From positions 1,302,001-1,366,000 of the forward strand of contig JBLDXI010000046.1 in the NCBI GenBank assembly GCA_047495785.1: a stretch of 64,000 nucleotides of DNA, in the 5' to 3' direction. Under the pieces are notes generated by a model. The model was given only the letters and a program-made list of their open reading frames with translations. It searched no databases and was not told the origin of the DNA. How positions within the stretch are numbered: the stretch's first letter is position 1; the number at the start of each line of letters is the position of its first letter. Below, piece by piece: positions 45,901-56,283 of this stretch. Made by a program: the position numbers and the translations under genes. This DNA is from Lepidodermella squamata. Taxonomy: Eukaryota > Gastrotricha.

Positions 45901-48900
45901 GATGCTTAAACTCCTGATGCAACATTTATACAAGTTTGTCATCGAAATTGTATTCAATTTTCTTGAATTTTGAGTTCTTAATTTTTTTGCAGAGTTGCGT
46001 GTCACAGTTCTCAGAATTTGATGACTGTGTCGAATTTAGGCGTTTGCTTCGGGCCGACGTTGATGCGCCAGCGTGAAGAAACCATGGCCGCCATTATGGA
46101 TATCAAATTTTGCAATGTTGTCGTCGAGATTTTGATCGATAATTATCATCAGATTTTCGAAACGGCGCCGTCTAGTGCCAGCATCGACCAGATGCGCATC
46201 AGCTCACCTGTCAACAAGCCAGCTGCTGATGAAGTACTAGCAGTGACCGCAGCCGGGGCAGGTAAGAAAAATGGTTGAGGATTTTCTGGTGGAAAAATAA
46301 TCGCAATTTTTCTTTGATGATTTGATTAAAGCTCCCTATTCTAGTCCGATGAATGCTTTTCAGGCCTATTTTAAGGTGGCTTATCGTGGCTTTGTGATGT
46401 TTTGCGCTGTTTTGAGCTGCGAAATTGTTTTCATGTTGTAAATGTGTGACATAAAAGTCATTTCACCTTGCTTCACAGGGTTTTGGTAAAAATTGATAAA
46501 TTATTTTTGAAAAATTGGGAATAGTTTCTGCAAAACCGATATTGAGTTCCGGATTCGATTTTACAAATCTCGGATTTTTCGATATTTAAAATCTTGGTAG
46601 CCAACATTGAAATTTTTTTCACTTGCCTGGGAATACCAGGTAGTCCATTTTAGCGGTCAGTTAAGGAGTTCTACTTTTGTCTGCAGAGCCGATATCGATT
46701 CCAAGTATCGATTTTACAAATCAGTGATTTTTCCGGTATCAATAGTCTTGGAACTCGACATTTATAATTTTGCTACATAGCTTGGGCACCATGTAGCTAA
46801 AATAAAAAATCCTAGGTCCAGGTAGGACATCGGTATCGATCAACAAACAAAAAAGACGGAATCGCAAAGAATTGGAAAAATGAAACATTTAATACTGTAT
46901 CCTCGATTTTAGCCGTGCCAAGATTTTTGTCTTTTGTCGTATTTTTGCTATACCTATTTCGTGGCTTTAATTGTATTCAGTGTTAATTGGATTGAAAATT
47001 GGCGTAATTGTCTAACATTTTGTGTTTTTCTTTAGCTGCCCTGGCGAACCGACAACCGGTAGCGATGGCACCGTCTCGCACCTCGAGTACACCCGCGCAC
47101 GTGACCAGCCGGTTTTTCCCCGCCTCGCCGCCCTCATACCGCGAAGTGCCCATCGAATGCGACGGCCTGGCGCAGCACCACCTCGAATCTTCCTCCCCGC
47201 CAACAACAGCAACCGGCGGACGATTAGCATCAGCCACTTCGACTCCAACCTCGAGCACAGCCCGGCTACTATTCGCCGGCGCGGCTGACGTGAAACCTCT
47301 ATCGCCAACGTCTCCATCGTCGAAAAATTTGAGAGAAAGCGCTGATATCCTGCCTTTCATCGGCATGGCTCTGCTGAGACCCCCAGCTGAAACGACCGTG
47401 ACTAGTACCAGTAGTAGTACGTCGACTACTACTACTGCTACGGCCGAAATCCGGCAAACCTCGGCGTCATTCTCCGGCGGCGTAGTAGTCGGGTCGGTGG
47501 TTTCTAACGCATCGTCGCCTGAGGCGCAACGGCGGCGCAATTCCAACTCGATGAGCGTAGCGTCGGTGGATTCGGCGAATTCGTCGCCGTTTGCGCTGCG
47601 GCGGCAGGCGGGTCATGTTGCGCGCATGGGCCGGCGCGTTGTCGTGCCGGGGCCGGGCGGGCGGCGGGCGCGGGCGCTCTACGACTGCGTGGGTGACACC
47701 GAGGGCGAGCTGTCGTTCAACACTGGCGACGTCATTGAAAACAGTAAGCCATGAAATCATTTTTTTTACGATTCGGCAAATTTGGGTCCAAATTTTGTTA
47801 GAACCTGGGAATTTCGGTACAAAACCGGGTAAAATATCGAAATTTATCGATGTTAAATTATGGTTATGTTCATGGTTAAATTAGGAGGCCTTTGGGGAAA
47901 TCGAAAAGTTAATGGATAGTGCTTTTCCTAGGTTTTTTTTGTGAAAATGATAATAATTGCGAACATTCTTGAAATCTCGAAAATTGATTGCAAAAGAATT
48001 CAAATGGCGGATTCATTAATTTCTTATGGAAAATATCACGGCACATCTTTAAAGAGCAATATTTTATACATTGGAATTTTTCATATTTACTATTGAACTG
48101 TATGACAAAGCGCATGACAAGCGAAGACGAACGTCGACTAAATGTCAGTCAAATGAGATGGCTTAGGAATATTTGTGGTATTACAATTAGGGATAAGGTG
48201 AGAAATGACGTGATTAGGACGCGATGTGGAACTGAACAACTATCGACCAAATTAGCGAGACAGCAATTAAGGTGGTACGGCCATGTGGCTCGCATGGACC
48301 CCGGACGCCTAACACGCAAGGTTCGATACTGGGAGGTCCCTGAAGGATGGAAACGTCCTAAGGGAAGACCTAAATTAAGGTGGACAGACTGTGTTAGGAA
48401 AAATTTGGGACGGTTGGGTATAAAATCTATCGAGGAGGCGGACAGTCTAGCCCAAAATAGGAGAGAGTGGCGGGCTAAAATTCATAGTTTGGGTCATTTA
48501 ACTTCTTCGTCTCGGGACTTCGGGGATTTCTTTCTTGATTCTCTATTCAGATGATTTTGGGCTGATTAGGATCGGTCTCCGACTGGTCCTCCTCCGACAC
48601 GCGCCATGCTTGGCCCGTTACCACAGTAACGGACCCGGCATGGCGTGTACACCGGAGTGAATTTTATTCTTTAGCACACTCTTGTTGTTTTGTTTTGTTT
48701 TGTACCTCTTTTGTAACTGTGCTCAAAGAATAAAGAAAATGTAATGTAATGTAACTATTGAACTGGAATTTATTTTTAATTCCTACCCGGGCTAATGTCT
48801 TTTTTTCTCATACGACTGGCCGGAGACTTCGAAGAGCAAAACTCGAAAATATTTTTTTTGCCTCTTGAAATACTAAGGGGAATGATATTTGGGAAAATCT

Positions 48901-49387
48901 TACGCCGACCAAATTTCATTTAATTCAATACCTAACCATTTTATTCGTTTTTTAACTGGTTAGGGTTAGGCTAGGGTTAGGTTAGGGTTGAAGACTGGGT
49001 CTTCAAATTGGGGATTTGGAACTGTTTGGAATAATTTGGTACGGAATTCAATGATGTTTGGTACTGAATTCAATAATTTGGTAATGATTTCACTATATCC
49101 CATGATATTTTAGTTCCTCTTTCGCCCATTTTTGAAATAAGAAATGTCGTCAATATAATTTTTCAAAGCGAAACTATTTGGCGAATCCTTCCTAAATTTT
49201 TTCTGAAATCACCAGTTTTCCCTATATTTTTCCAATATTCCCAATAGCGGAAAATATCGAATTTATTTATAATATTTTTGAATATTTTCTGTTTTTAGTT
49301 CGAGAATCGGCGGAAGAAGGCTGGTTGGAAGGAACGCTGAATGGGCGAAGCGGTCTCGTGCCAGCTAATTTCGTTGTCTTTTTGTAG
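42979..49387 (+). CDS. GRAF-type Rho GTPase-activating protein (BAR-PH-RhoGAP-SH3)
   Basis: Twelve exons (42979-43132, 43792-44135, 44483-44581, 44692-44859, 44908-44986, 45052-45390, 45445-45582, 45634-45771, 45828-45933, 45993-46261, 47036-47743, 49299-49387) give 876 residues. It matches ARHGAP26/10/42 along its length: opening [16 protein letters not shown] to about 250, PH about 270-385 (GYLLVMKK to [13 protein letters not shown]), RhoGAP about 395-575 with the arginine finger in GLYRVVG and [18 protein letters not shown], a Ser/Thr/Pro-rich linker, and SH3 about 823-876 ([26 protein letters not shown]). GRAF proteins bend membranes in clathrin-independent endocytosis and inactivate RhoA/Cdc42. 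An extra exon at 44195 duplicates the 44483 exon. Confidence 0.93.
44195..44392 (+). other. Duplicate BAR exon of the GRAF gene, possible alternative last exon
   Basis: The acceptor ATGCCAG at 44194 is in phase 0, like that of the next exon. The frame reads [20 protein letters not shown] then [10 protein letters not shown], nearly the human GRAF sequence at this place. The exon at 44483 encodes [20 protein letters not shown] with the same spacing of L, Y, M, Y, VQ, VQ and K. This copy has no good donor and runs to a stop at 44392, followed by AATATAAATA, a possible poly(A) signal. Confidence 0.55.
46535..46880 (+). repeat. Dispersed repeat family, copy 4 with adjacent partial copy
   Basis: AGCGGTCAGTTAAGGAGTTC, GCAGAGCCGATATCGATTCC, AAGTATCGATTTTACAAATC and GGAATCGCAAAGAATTGG match copy 2 in order. 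Just upstream (46535-46650) ATTCGATTTTACAAATCTCG and TTCACTTGCCTGGG repeat part of it. Lies in intron 10-11 of the GRAF gene (46262-47035), whose remaining sequence is featureless. Confidence 0.6.
48101..48753 (+). mobile_element. 5'-truncated RTE-type LINE with target-site duplication
   Basis: The element encodes the C-terminal end of a non-LTR retrotransposon polyprotein: [68 protein letters not shown]. It ends with AAAGAAAATGTAATGTAATG, the microsatellite-type tail of RTE elements. ACTATTGAACTG flanks it at 48089-48100 and 48754-48765, a perfect 12-base duplication. The coding part runs open to 48554, so the insertion is young. It lies in the last GRAF intron, same strand as the gene. Confidence 0.85.
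48956..48990 (+). repeat. Short TTAGGG-like interstitial repeat
   Basis: GGTTAGGGTTAGGCTAGGG and TTAGGTTAGGGTTG are visible in the last GRAF intron, in opposite orientation to those at 31.9 kb. Confidence 0.6.
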
Positions 49388-50369
49388 CCAAGAAATGTGG
49401 AATATATACATATATTACATCCACAGCTTCGATAATCTAGCAATATTTTGTATTTTTATTCATTTTACAATCGTTTCTCGCTATCGTTTATTTTCTACCG
49501 CAAGCAAACAAATATTTCAACTCCACGTGCTATATATCGATCGCGATGCCTAAATAATGACAAAGAACGAATTACTCAACGACAAAAAGTCACAGCGTTA
49601 ATTGCCCTGCTGTTTTTGCTCTACTTGCTATTGACAAGGCATCAATTCAGAAATGTTATCTATTAAGACTGCTCGCAAGATTTTTAATCAGGGTATAAAT
49701 AAATGTTGTATGTTCAACGTTTTGATGCAATTTTTCCTCCAATCGTGCTGTTTTTTTCTTCTCTTCGTTTTTCTGGCCACCTTCCTCTTTTTCCTGTTGT
49801 AAAACAGTCTTTGTTGCTTTTGCCTCCTCTGTATCGCAGCTCGTAATAATATATCGAAAATGAATTATAGCTGCATCGAAAATTCTAAACGGGCAGTTTG
49901 TTATTTGTTATCAAATCGGTGCGTTTCCTCGTAAAAATAATAAACGCATATTTCTCTTCGTTTTTACATATTATTTCTGATCTTTTCGCTATACTACTTA
50001 TATAAATAATAATTGTATGAGAGAGAGCTTCCGTTGTATTTTTTCTGGTTATTCGCGATCTTGAATAAACATGACCCCGTGTTTCGGGCCGTTCAACCCG
50101 GAGAAATACCTGCGAAAATATTGCTGTTATAAATATTAATAATTATTGTTCAAAAAAATTGCGCACATGACGAATTTATATTCGCAAAAAATTTATACGA
50201 TGCCATTAAAATTGAATAATACGCGTAAATAAAAAATATAAATGATCGTATCATTTTTTCAGTTTTTCTCAAATGGCCAGTACAGTTGCATGAGTCACCC
50301 TGTGGTTACATTAAAAAATAATAGCAATTTGTTGGTGTAAAATGCAGTTGAAGCACCTAACGTATAGTA
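49388..50369. other. Spacer between GRAF and the flytrap receptor gene
   Basis: Holds the 3' UTR of GRAF and the promoter of the next gene. A 22-codon ATG frame at 50071 (plus) lies upstream of the receptor start and could be an upstream ORF. Nothing else recognised. Confidence 0.5.
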
Positions 50370-52405
50370 ATGAAAGACATGCATTCAAGGTGCAGTTTCG
50401 CATTAATATGCTTGACAATTGTCAGCCCATGCCTGGCTGCAAAACCGTTGCGGTACTCGCGGCCTGGCGATATCACCCTGGGACTGGTCACCCCGATACA
50501 CAACATGAACCCGGCACGGTCGAGTGACTTCGACATGGCCACAGCTTGCGGCCGTCTCATCCCGAGCTGGGCCATGCAAGTTGTTCATTTCGTGCGAGAA
50601 ATCGAAGCTATCAACGCTGATGCGAAGTATCTCGGCGGGCTGAACTTGGGCTTCGAAATCGTCGATTCGTGCGCTTTGCCAAGCGTGGCGATAAATCAAA
50701 CCTACGAATGGGCGATGAAGCGTGACCAGCTTAAATTAGCCTTTATCATCGGGGCGAGGAAAAGTAGGGTCAGCGTTCCAGTTGCCAGTTTTTTCCAGGA
50801 AATCAACCTACCAATCGTTAGTATTTTATAAATTTTCTATAAAGGGTATAAGGATCCTTCTATAGATTGATTTCGGTGCTACAATGCCAGAATTGAGTGA
50901 TCGCAATCGATATCGATTATACGCAAGAACGTCACCGAGTGATTTCTACCAGGCCCGGGCTATAGCCGGTCTAGCTAGCTCATTCTACAACTGGACCTGC
51001 GTTCACTTGGTGCATAGCAGTGGCTATTACGGTGATAACGGAGCGGTTGAAATGCGCCGCGCGCTGTCTGGTCAAAATATTTGCAGGGTGACTGATACCC
51101 GTGTGCCGGACGACGCGGGCGATGCTTTCTTTCAAGACTTAGTGGAGAAAAAATTGGAGCCAAATGCGACTGTTTCAGGGGTGATATGCTTTTGCGAGGA
51201 AAACACCGTGATATCACTCCTCACCGCACTTCGAAATTCCCACGAACAGGGTAAGAAAGTGGGGATGAAAAAGCCGAAATTCTTAATAATCGCAAGGTAA
51301 AAAATATTGAACTTTTAAGCTGGATTTTTTCACTTTCAATTTTAGTGATTCCTTCGGAACTTCACCAGCTCATCTTGAAAATTTGATTTCGATAGCTAAT
51401 GGCATGGTTACTACTTCGATGAGTTCAGCTCAGCAAAATGTGTTAGACTCATTTACTGCTTGGTTTTCGTCTAAATTCCGTGAAATTGCAACGGTCAATC
51501 AACTGGACAATCCTTTCCTAGCTGAGTTTGTCGAAGACAAATTTGATTGTCGACTGCCTAATTCAACTTTCCGATCTACTTCGGCCAGAAAAGATTGCCA
51601 AAGTAAGTTATATAAAATTACGAAATTCTCACATTTTTTACACATTTTTTGCGAAGAAATTTCGATGAAGCAGGAGGAGGTTGGTGTATCTCACTATCTT
51701 GGAACGATAACCGCCGCAATCTACGCAGCTGTTTTTGCGATTAAGGCTGCCCTAGCAAAAAACGGCGGCTATATTACCCGTGACCTAGTTAACGGAACTG
51801 AAATGTACCGCCATCTTCGCCAGGTCGCCTTCGAAATGCCCTACAATAGCGGTAAATTCGCGTTTGATAAAAACGGCGACGGATCGCCGTTTTATCGGTT
51901 CTACTCGTATCGGCGTGATCCGAAAAATGCCGCGTTCGAATTTCGGCCTTTTGCTGAATTTAGCGACAACAAACTACACGCGATATCGTCCAGTTTTTCG
52001 GAATTTAAGAATTGGCCTTCTGCGACAGATTTCGCAACGGACGACCCGATTGAGTCAAAATGTTCGGAATCGAGCAATGCTACAAGCTATTGTTTACCTG
52101 TTGAGGGATATTCATGCGACTCGCCGTTAATCAACGCCGATTTTGATGAGGAAAACAGCGAAAAACGGTTTTATTTGATCATTATTGCCGCATTAGGCGC
52201 TGCTTTGTTACTGGTGACAATAGTTGTAATTGCCGTGATTATTTCGTCGAAAACTGCGAAACGACGCAGTCGCCGTCGCCAGCAGCGTGAGGCGGCTGAG
52301 AAGGAGGATGAAATTCAAGCCAATTTATTCGGACGAACGTATTACCGAAGAACTACGTCAGCTCGAACTAATAATACCAGCTCAGTAGCAACAAGTGCGT
52401 TATAA
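50370..52405 (+). CDS. Single-pass receptor with mGluR-like Venus flytrap ectodomain
   Basis: Four exons (50370-50816, 50866-51296, 51346-51602, 51657-52405) give 627 residues. A signal peptide (FALICLTIVSPCLA) is followed by PGDITLGLVTPIHN, then LNLGFEIVDSCALPSVA, IDFGATMPELSDRNRY and ARTSPSDFYQARAIAGLAS, which follow the ligand-binding domain of metabotropic glutamate receptors (GDIVLGGLFPVH, ILDSC, SYASTAPELSD, FFSRVVPPDSFQAQAM). LNAVWSM-type later features are weak. Instead of the Cys-rich domain and seven TMs, there is one TM (residues about 551-577) and a 50-residue basic, Ser/Thr-rich tail. The architecture resembles the natriuretic clearance receptor NPR-C. It may bind amino acids as a decoy or co-receptor; that is inference. 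Intron 3 is 54 bases, open in frame, so it could be retained. Confidence 0.75.
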
Positions 52406-52534
52406 TAAAATAATGTAGGTCATCAGACTGCGCCATTAAATTTAATCTTTCGTTAAATGACATTTTTATGAAAAATAAAACAGCTTTAGATCATGAATAT
52501 GATAAAATTGAAGGCATCAGAAAAATCAAAGTTT

Positions 52535-54339
52535 TTAGGAGGTCTTTTCCAAGGTCGCTGATATTTGAGCCATAACTCTGAGCACGACTTCCTCGCGAAA
52601 CTGCGGCGCAACGATTTGAACGGCAACCGGTAGCCCTTGGCTGTCAGTTGACATGCCCTTCTGAATCGCCCGATGAAACAAGTCTCGCTTCGCTGGGTAA
52701 TCCGCCATTTTCGCTTCGTCCTCAGCGGTGACGTTAGTAACCGGGCAAACTCCCGCTGGCCAGTCGAGCATGTTGAAAAGCACGGTGTAACTAAGCGCTG
52801 CTAGCGTGTCCCTCGGAGCGTTGAGTGGTAAGGCCGGGCAAGCGAAAGCCGGATATAGCAGCGCGTCGAACGACTGAGCTGCGAAAGCTTTACCGAATTC
52901 TCGCCTGTAGTGGCGAACCTTGACAAACTCTCGATTTGCGTCGTGCGGGTGGTCACCGACGCGGACAGATCTCAGGATATCAGCAGGTAAGTCTCCGATG
53001 AAAGGCCTCGCAACCATGCCGATGAAACGTTTAAACCAAAACGGCCATTTCGAAGTTCTGATTGTCATCATGTTCTGATAGCAGACTTCAACGTCTTCTT
53101 CGATAGCTCGGATGACTTCGACTGTCCCATCGACTGTCATAGTTCTAAGGTAGAGTAAGAAAGCGTCTCGAACTTTCGGTGGTTGCCATTCCACGAGTTT
53201 GTGCCCCTGCTTTTCCAACGCCTCCTTCGCTAGAAGAACAGCTCGTTTCATCGCTGGAACTGTTTCGATAACTTCGTCTGATAAACAGTAGCCAATTGTT
53301 AGTGGCTTCTTAGCTTCGAACAAATCTTCGCGGAACGGGACAGGCGCCATGTTGTTGTAGAGAAATTTATCGAATGTAGCTTTCGAGTAAAGCAGCCGGT
53401 GCAGAGTGACTAGGGTTGAAAGGTCACGAGTGATGAAGCCCAATGCGCCGAAATCGCGAACAATCGACCGCGGGAAGTAGACTTGCGACGGGAAGGTTCC
53501 GCCATGCAGCATTCGGGCTGAAGTCGGTTTCAGCGTGAAACAGCCACACCATGCAGCCTATAAAATTGTTAAGACATTGGTTTGTAAAAATAGGGAAAAA
53601 TTACTGGAATTCTTAGGCTTCCACCTGCGTCAGAGCCAACTCCTAAAATAGACGCTTTCGCCCCTACAAGGGCTCCTTCTCCACTTGTAGAACCGCCAGG
53701 TGATCGTTCTGGGTTGAAAGGATTGCGAGTGATACCATGAACGCCATTTCTCGAGTCGAACGACATCATAGCTTGTGGCAAATTTGATTTGACAAAAGGG
53801 ATGCATCCAAGTTGCTCCAGAAACTGTACGATTGGAGCTGTTTCATGGCTGATGAATCTGCCTAAATATTGGCCATGGCCTTCTGTCGACTCTGTGCCAT
53901 CGATAAAGCAGCACTCTTTCACGCTGATCGGGATGCCATGTAGCGGTGATTTGTCGCTAATTTTAGCAAGAGATCTAGCTTTTTCCTCAGCACTTGCGAT
54001 GAACTCTGTGACTGCATTAGTTTCATCGCTGTTGTGCAGCGCAGCAGTTTGATAAGCATGGAGGACATCAACAGGTGATAATTGATTGGCAAGAAGTTTG
54101 CGGCGCAACTCATCGAAAGACAGCGATGTAATTTCAGCAGCGTTTTTGCAATCAAGCGAGCGAATCTTATCCCGACGTTTGTTTTCACTCGACCGGAAGT
54201 CGTTGATTTTCCGTCGAAGTTCAGCGCGTCTTCGATTGCGCCTAAGAGCCTTTTGAGCGAAGTACATTGCATAGATTGCGCCGAATGCCCAAATTATCGG
54301 CTGACATTGGTCAATTAGTAAATAGAAGTTATCCAACAT
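52535..54339 (-). CDS. Fatty acid amide hydrolase, copy 1
   Basis: Exons 54339-53605 and 53557-52535 give 585 residues (rat FAAH has 579). The enzyme hydrolyses fatty acid amides such as anandamide on internal membranes. An N-terminal TM (residues about 14-32, PIIWAFGAIYAMYFAQK) precedes the amidase-signature domain. The catalytic triad is Lys141 (ISVKECCF), Ser217 (SPGGSTSGEGAL) and Ser241 (GSDAGGSLRIP), almost the same numbering as rat Lys142/Ser217/Ser241. CGCFTLKPTSARM follows at the exon join and LPVAVQIVAPQFREE is near the end. Position 218 is Thr rather than Ser. Its relative lies 4 kb away on the same strand, with two unrelated genes between. Confidence 0.93.
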
Positions 54340-54959
54340 CTTTCGGCCTAATATGAATGAAAAGTGGTATGAAACTGCTCACATATGAGTAGTATTTTTG
54401 ATAAGGCCAAAAACCATGCACAGGTTGTATACAGCGTTATGCGTGGCTGCACCGGCGTGCCTAAATAATATGAATAGAGCAACCCACTACGTGTTTTTGG
54501 TAGAAACTACAAAATACTATATACGCAGCACACATTTTATACATAAATAGTATATGCGTGCGAGTACGCGCGTTGTTTTCGCGCGAAATATCCCAACTCC
54601 ATCATCATCATCATCAGTACCGCATCATGTCCGCTGCTAAAAAGCGATAATAAATTGATATATATTATTATAATATATTCGTACTGACCATACAAAATAG
54701 CCGGGAAATTACTGCTGTAGTAGTAGTGATAGTGTGGGATGCTACATCGGACCACGCAGCAGTAAATAACGATTATTTTTTCACGCACAAAAACATATCT
54801 GGTCAAATTCTACAACTATTTACTACAACAACTTTTATTCATATAAATGAAGTAATGCATTTCCTGTATATCGCATCGATGTTTGTCCGCCGACACATCA
54901 TCATTTGTCGCAATCAATTACTATCGAATTTTCGGCCAAGCGTAACAACTAGCTGTTAT
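54340..54959. other. Spacer upstream of FAAH copy 1
   Basis: AT-rich, with a CATCATCATCATCATCA tract at about 54.6 kb. Presumed promoter of FAAH copy 1; no gene recognised. Confidence 0.5.
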
Positions 54960-55901
54960 TCAGTGACCATTCTTCGCACCGCATGACTTCTCGGCAGTTT
55001 TCAGAATTTCGAGAATATCCGGGTTTTCCAGAATAGATTGATTGCCCTTCAAAAATGAGACACATTTCTCGTATCGCTGCAAGGCATTCAGCGCCTTAGC
55101 CTTTCGGAAGATGAGCTTAACATTTTTTCGATCAATTTCAAGACCCTTTTCCGCATCTTCCAAGGCCTCGCTCGGTTTGCTGTCAGCTAAAAACGCTGCC
55201 GATCGATTTGAGTAGTGAACTGCATTGTTCGAGTCAACTCTAATAGCCTTCGAGTAACATTCGATGGCCTTTTCGTAATTACGAGCGTTGAAATAGCGAC
55301 CTCCAGCGATTCGAAATTCGTCAGCCTCTTTGACTTCACTCGGGAAGGGCAGTTCAGCGGGCCATGTCACGTTTGCTAGAATCGGATGGGTTCTTTCGAG
55401 GAGAACCACCTGTTGAGCCGTGTTGTCGATTCGCAAACTGGCCGAACCGGTCATCGAAGTTTTCAACCACGGATTCATGATGGCAACGATCGATCCAATC
55501 GGCAATGACGCCTTGAAGTTGTAGAGGATTAAACATATGACTTTATCCCCGGTCGGATCGTCAACCAGCGCATAGTTCGAATGAGCAATGCCCCAAATCG
55601 GGCAAAGCGATCGGCAAAGCAGAAACTTGCCGTCATGAACCTGATTCGGCCCCTTTCGGAGGATGTCGTTGATAGTGATCTGGTTCTCGGGGATCAGCTC
55701 GCAGTTTGGCAGCGCGGCGTTCAGCGACTCTTCAGGGTAGTAAGGCATTGAGCTGAACGTTTGGTTGTATTCAGGATCAGTTTCACGCATTTGCTTCGAC
55801 TGCATGTGGGCCATAATGGCAAACTCGCGGTTGTAACACATCTGTGAGATTTCAGGCGACTGCATCATCTCTTGCATAGCTTCAACAATCAACGGATCCA
55901 T
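54960..55901 (-). CDS. TPR protein with N-terminal domain of the TPR-SET family, SET absent
   Basis: One exon of 313 residues from ATG at 55901 (the frame opens earlier but without ATG). Residues 70-180 (NDILRKGPNQVHDGKFLLCR, YALVDDPTGDKVICLILYNF, IVAIMNPWLKTS) resemble the beta-rich module that precedes TPRs in SET/TPR proteins of fungi and invertebrates. Three TPRs follow at about 205-300 (AGGRYFNARNYEKAIECYSK, NNAVHYSNRSAAFLADSKPS, LIFRKAKALNALQRYEKCVS). Those relatives continue into a SET methyltransferase domain, whereas this one stops, so it is a truncated or specialised member, perhaps an HSP90/HSP70 adaptor. The family link rests on memory of the motif, so treat it as tentative. Confidence 0.65.
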   Translation of the reverse strand: MDPLIVEAMQEMMQSPEISQMCYNREFAIMAHMQSKQMRETDPEYNQTFSSMPYYPEESLNAALPNCELIPENQITINDILRKGPNQVHDGKFLLCRSLCPIWGIAHSNYALVDDPTGDKVICLILYNFKASLPIGSIVAIMNPWLKTSMTGSASLRIDNTAQQVVLLERTHPILANVTWPAELPFPSEVKEADEFRIAGGRYFNARNYEKAIECYSKAIRVDSNNAVHYSNRSAAFLADSKPSEALEDAEKGLEIDRKNVKLIFRKAKALNALQRYEKCVSFLKGNQSILENPDILEILKTAEKSCGAKNGH

Positions 55902-56283
55902 TTTGCAAATCAAAAGTATCAATTGTAAATTCTATCAGAGAGGTAATGCGGAAACATAGAATGCAGGAGTTTGAGATTCAGAAATCGAACCAACAAATCG
56001 AGATTCGATATATTTTGAATTAGGACGAGTAGGAAAGACAGAGATCGCGTGCACTGGAACTATTCACGCGCCTACTATAAAAAACCATCAATGAGTCAAA
56101 AAGTGAACAAAAAAAACCAAAGAAAACAAGCAAAAAAGTAGAAATTTTTCTACTTTAAGGTGGAAGTTATAAAAAGTGAATTTTCAGCAGCATTTACTTC
56201 CAACGGTGATGACCATGAAAACAGACACATTTGAAAAATGTTAGCTTTTACTTGAAATCGGCGGAACAAAAAATCACGAATGG
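55902..56283. other. Spacer with a short hairpin
   Basis: A perfect short inverted repeat AAGTAGAAATTTTTCTACTT lies at about 56137. Otherwise AT-rich and featureless. Confidence 0.5.

Noticed and set aside
46983-47546. 187-codon frame antisense to the GRAF linker
   Set aside because: Shadow of a GC-rich Ser/Thr/Pro-rich exon; the plus-strand reading joins neighbouring exons in phase.
49670-49866. Glu/Lys-rich open stretch, minus strand, after the GRAF stop
   Set aside because: No start codon or convincing acceptor; lies in the expected 3' UTR of GRAF.
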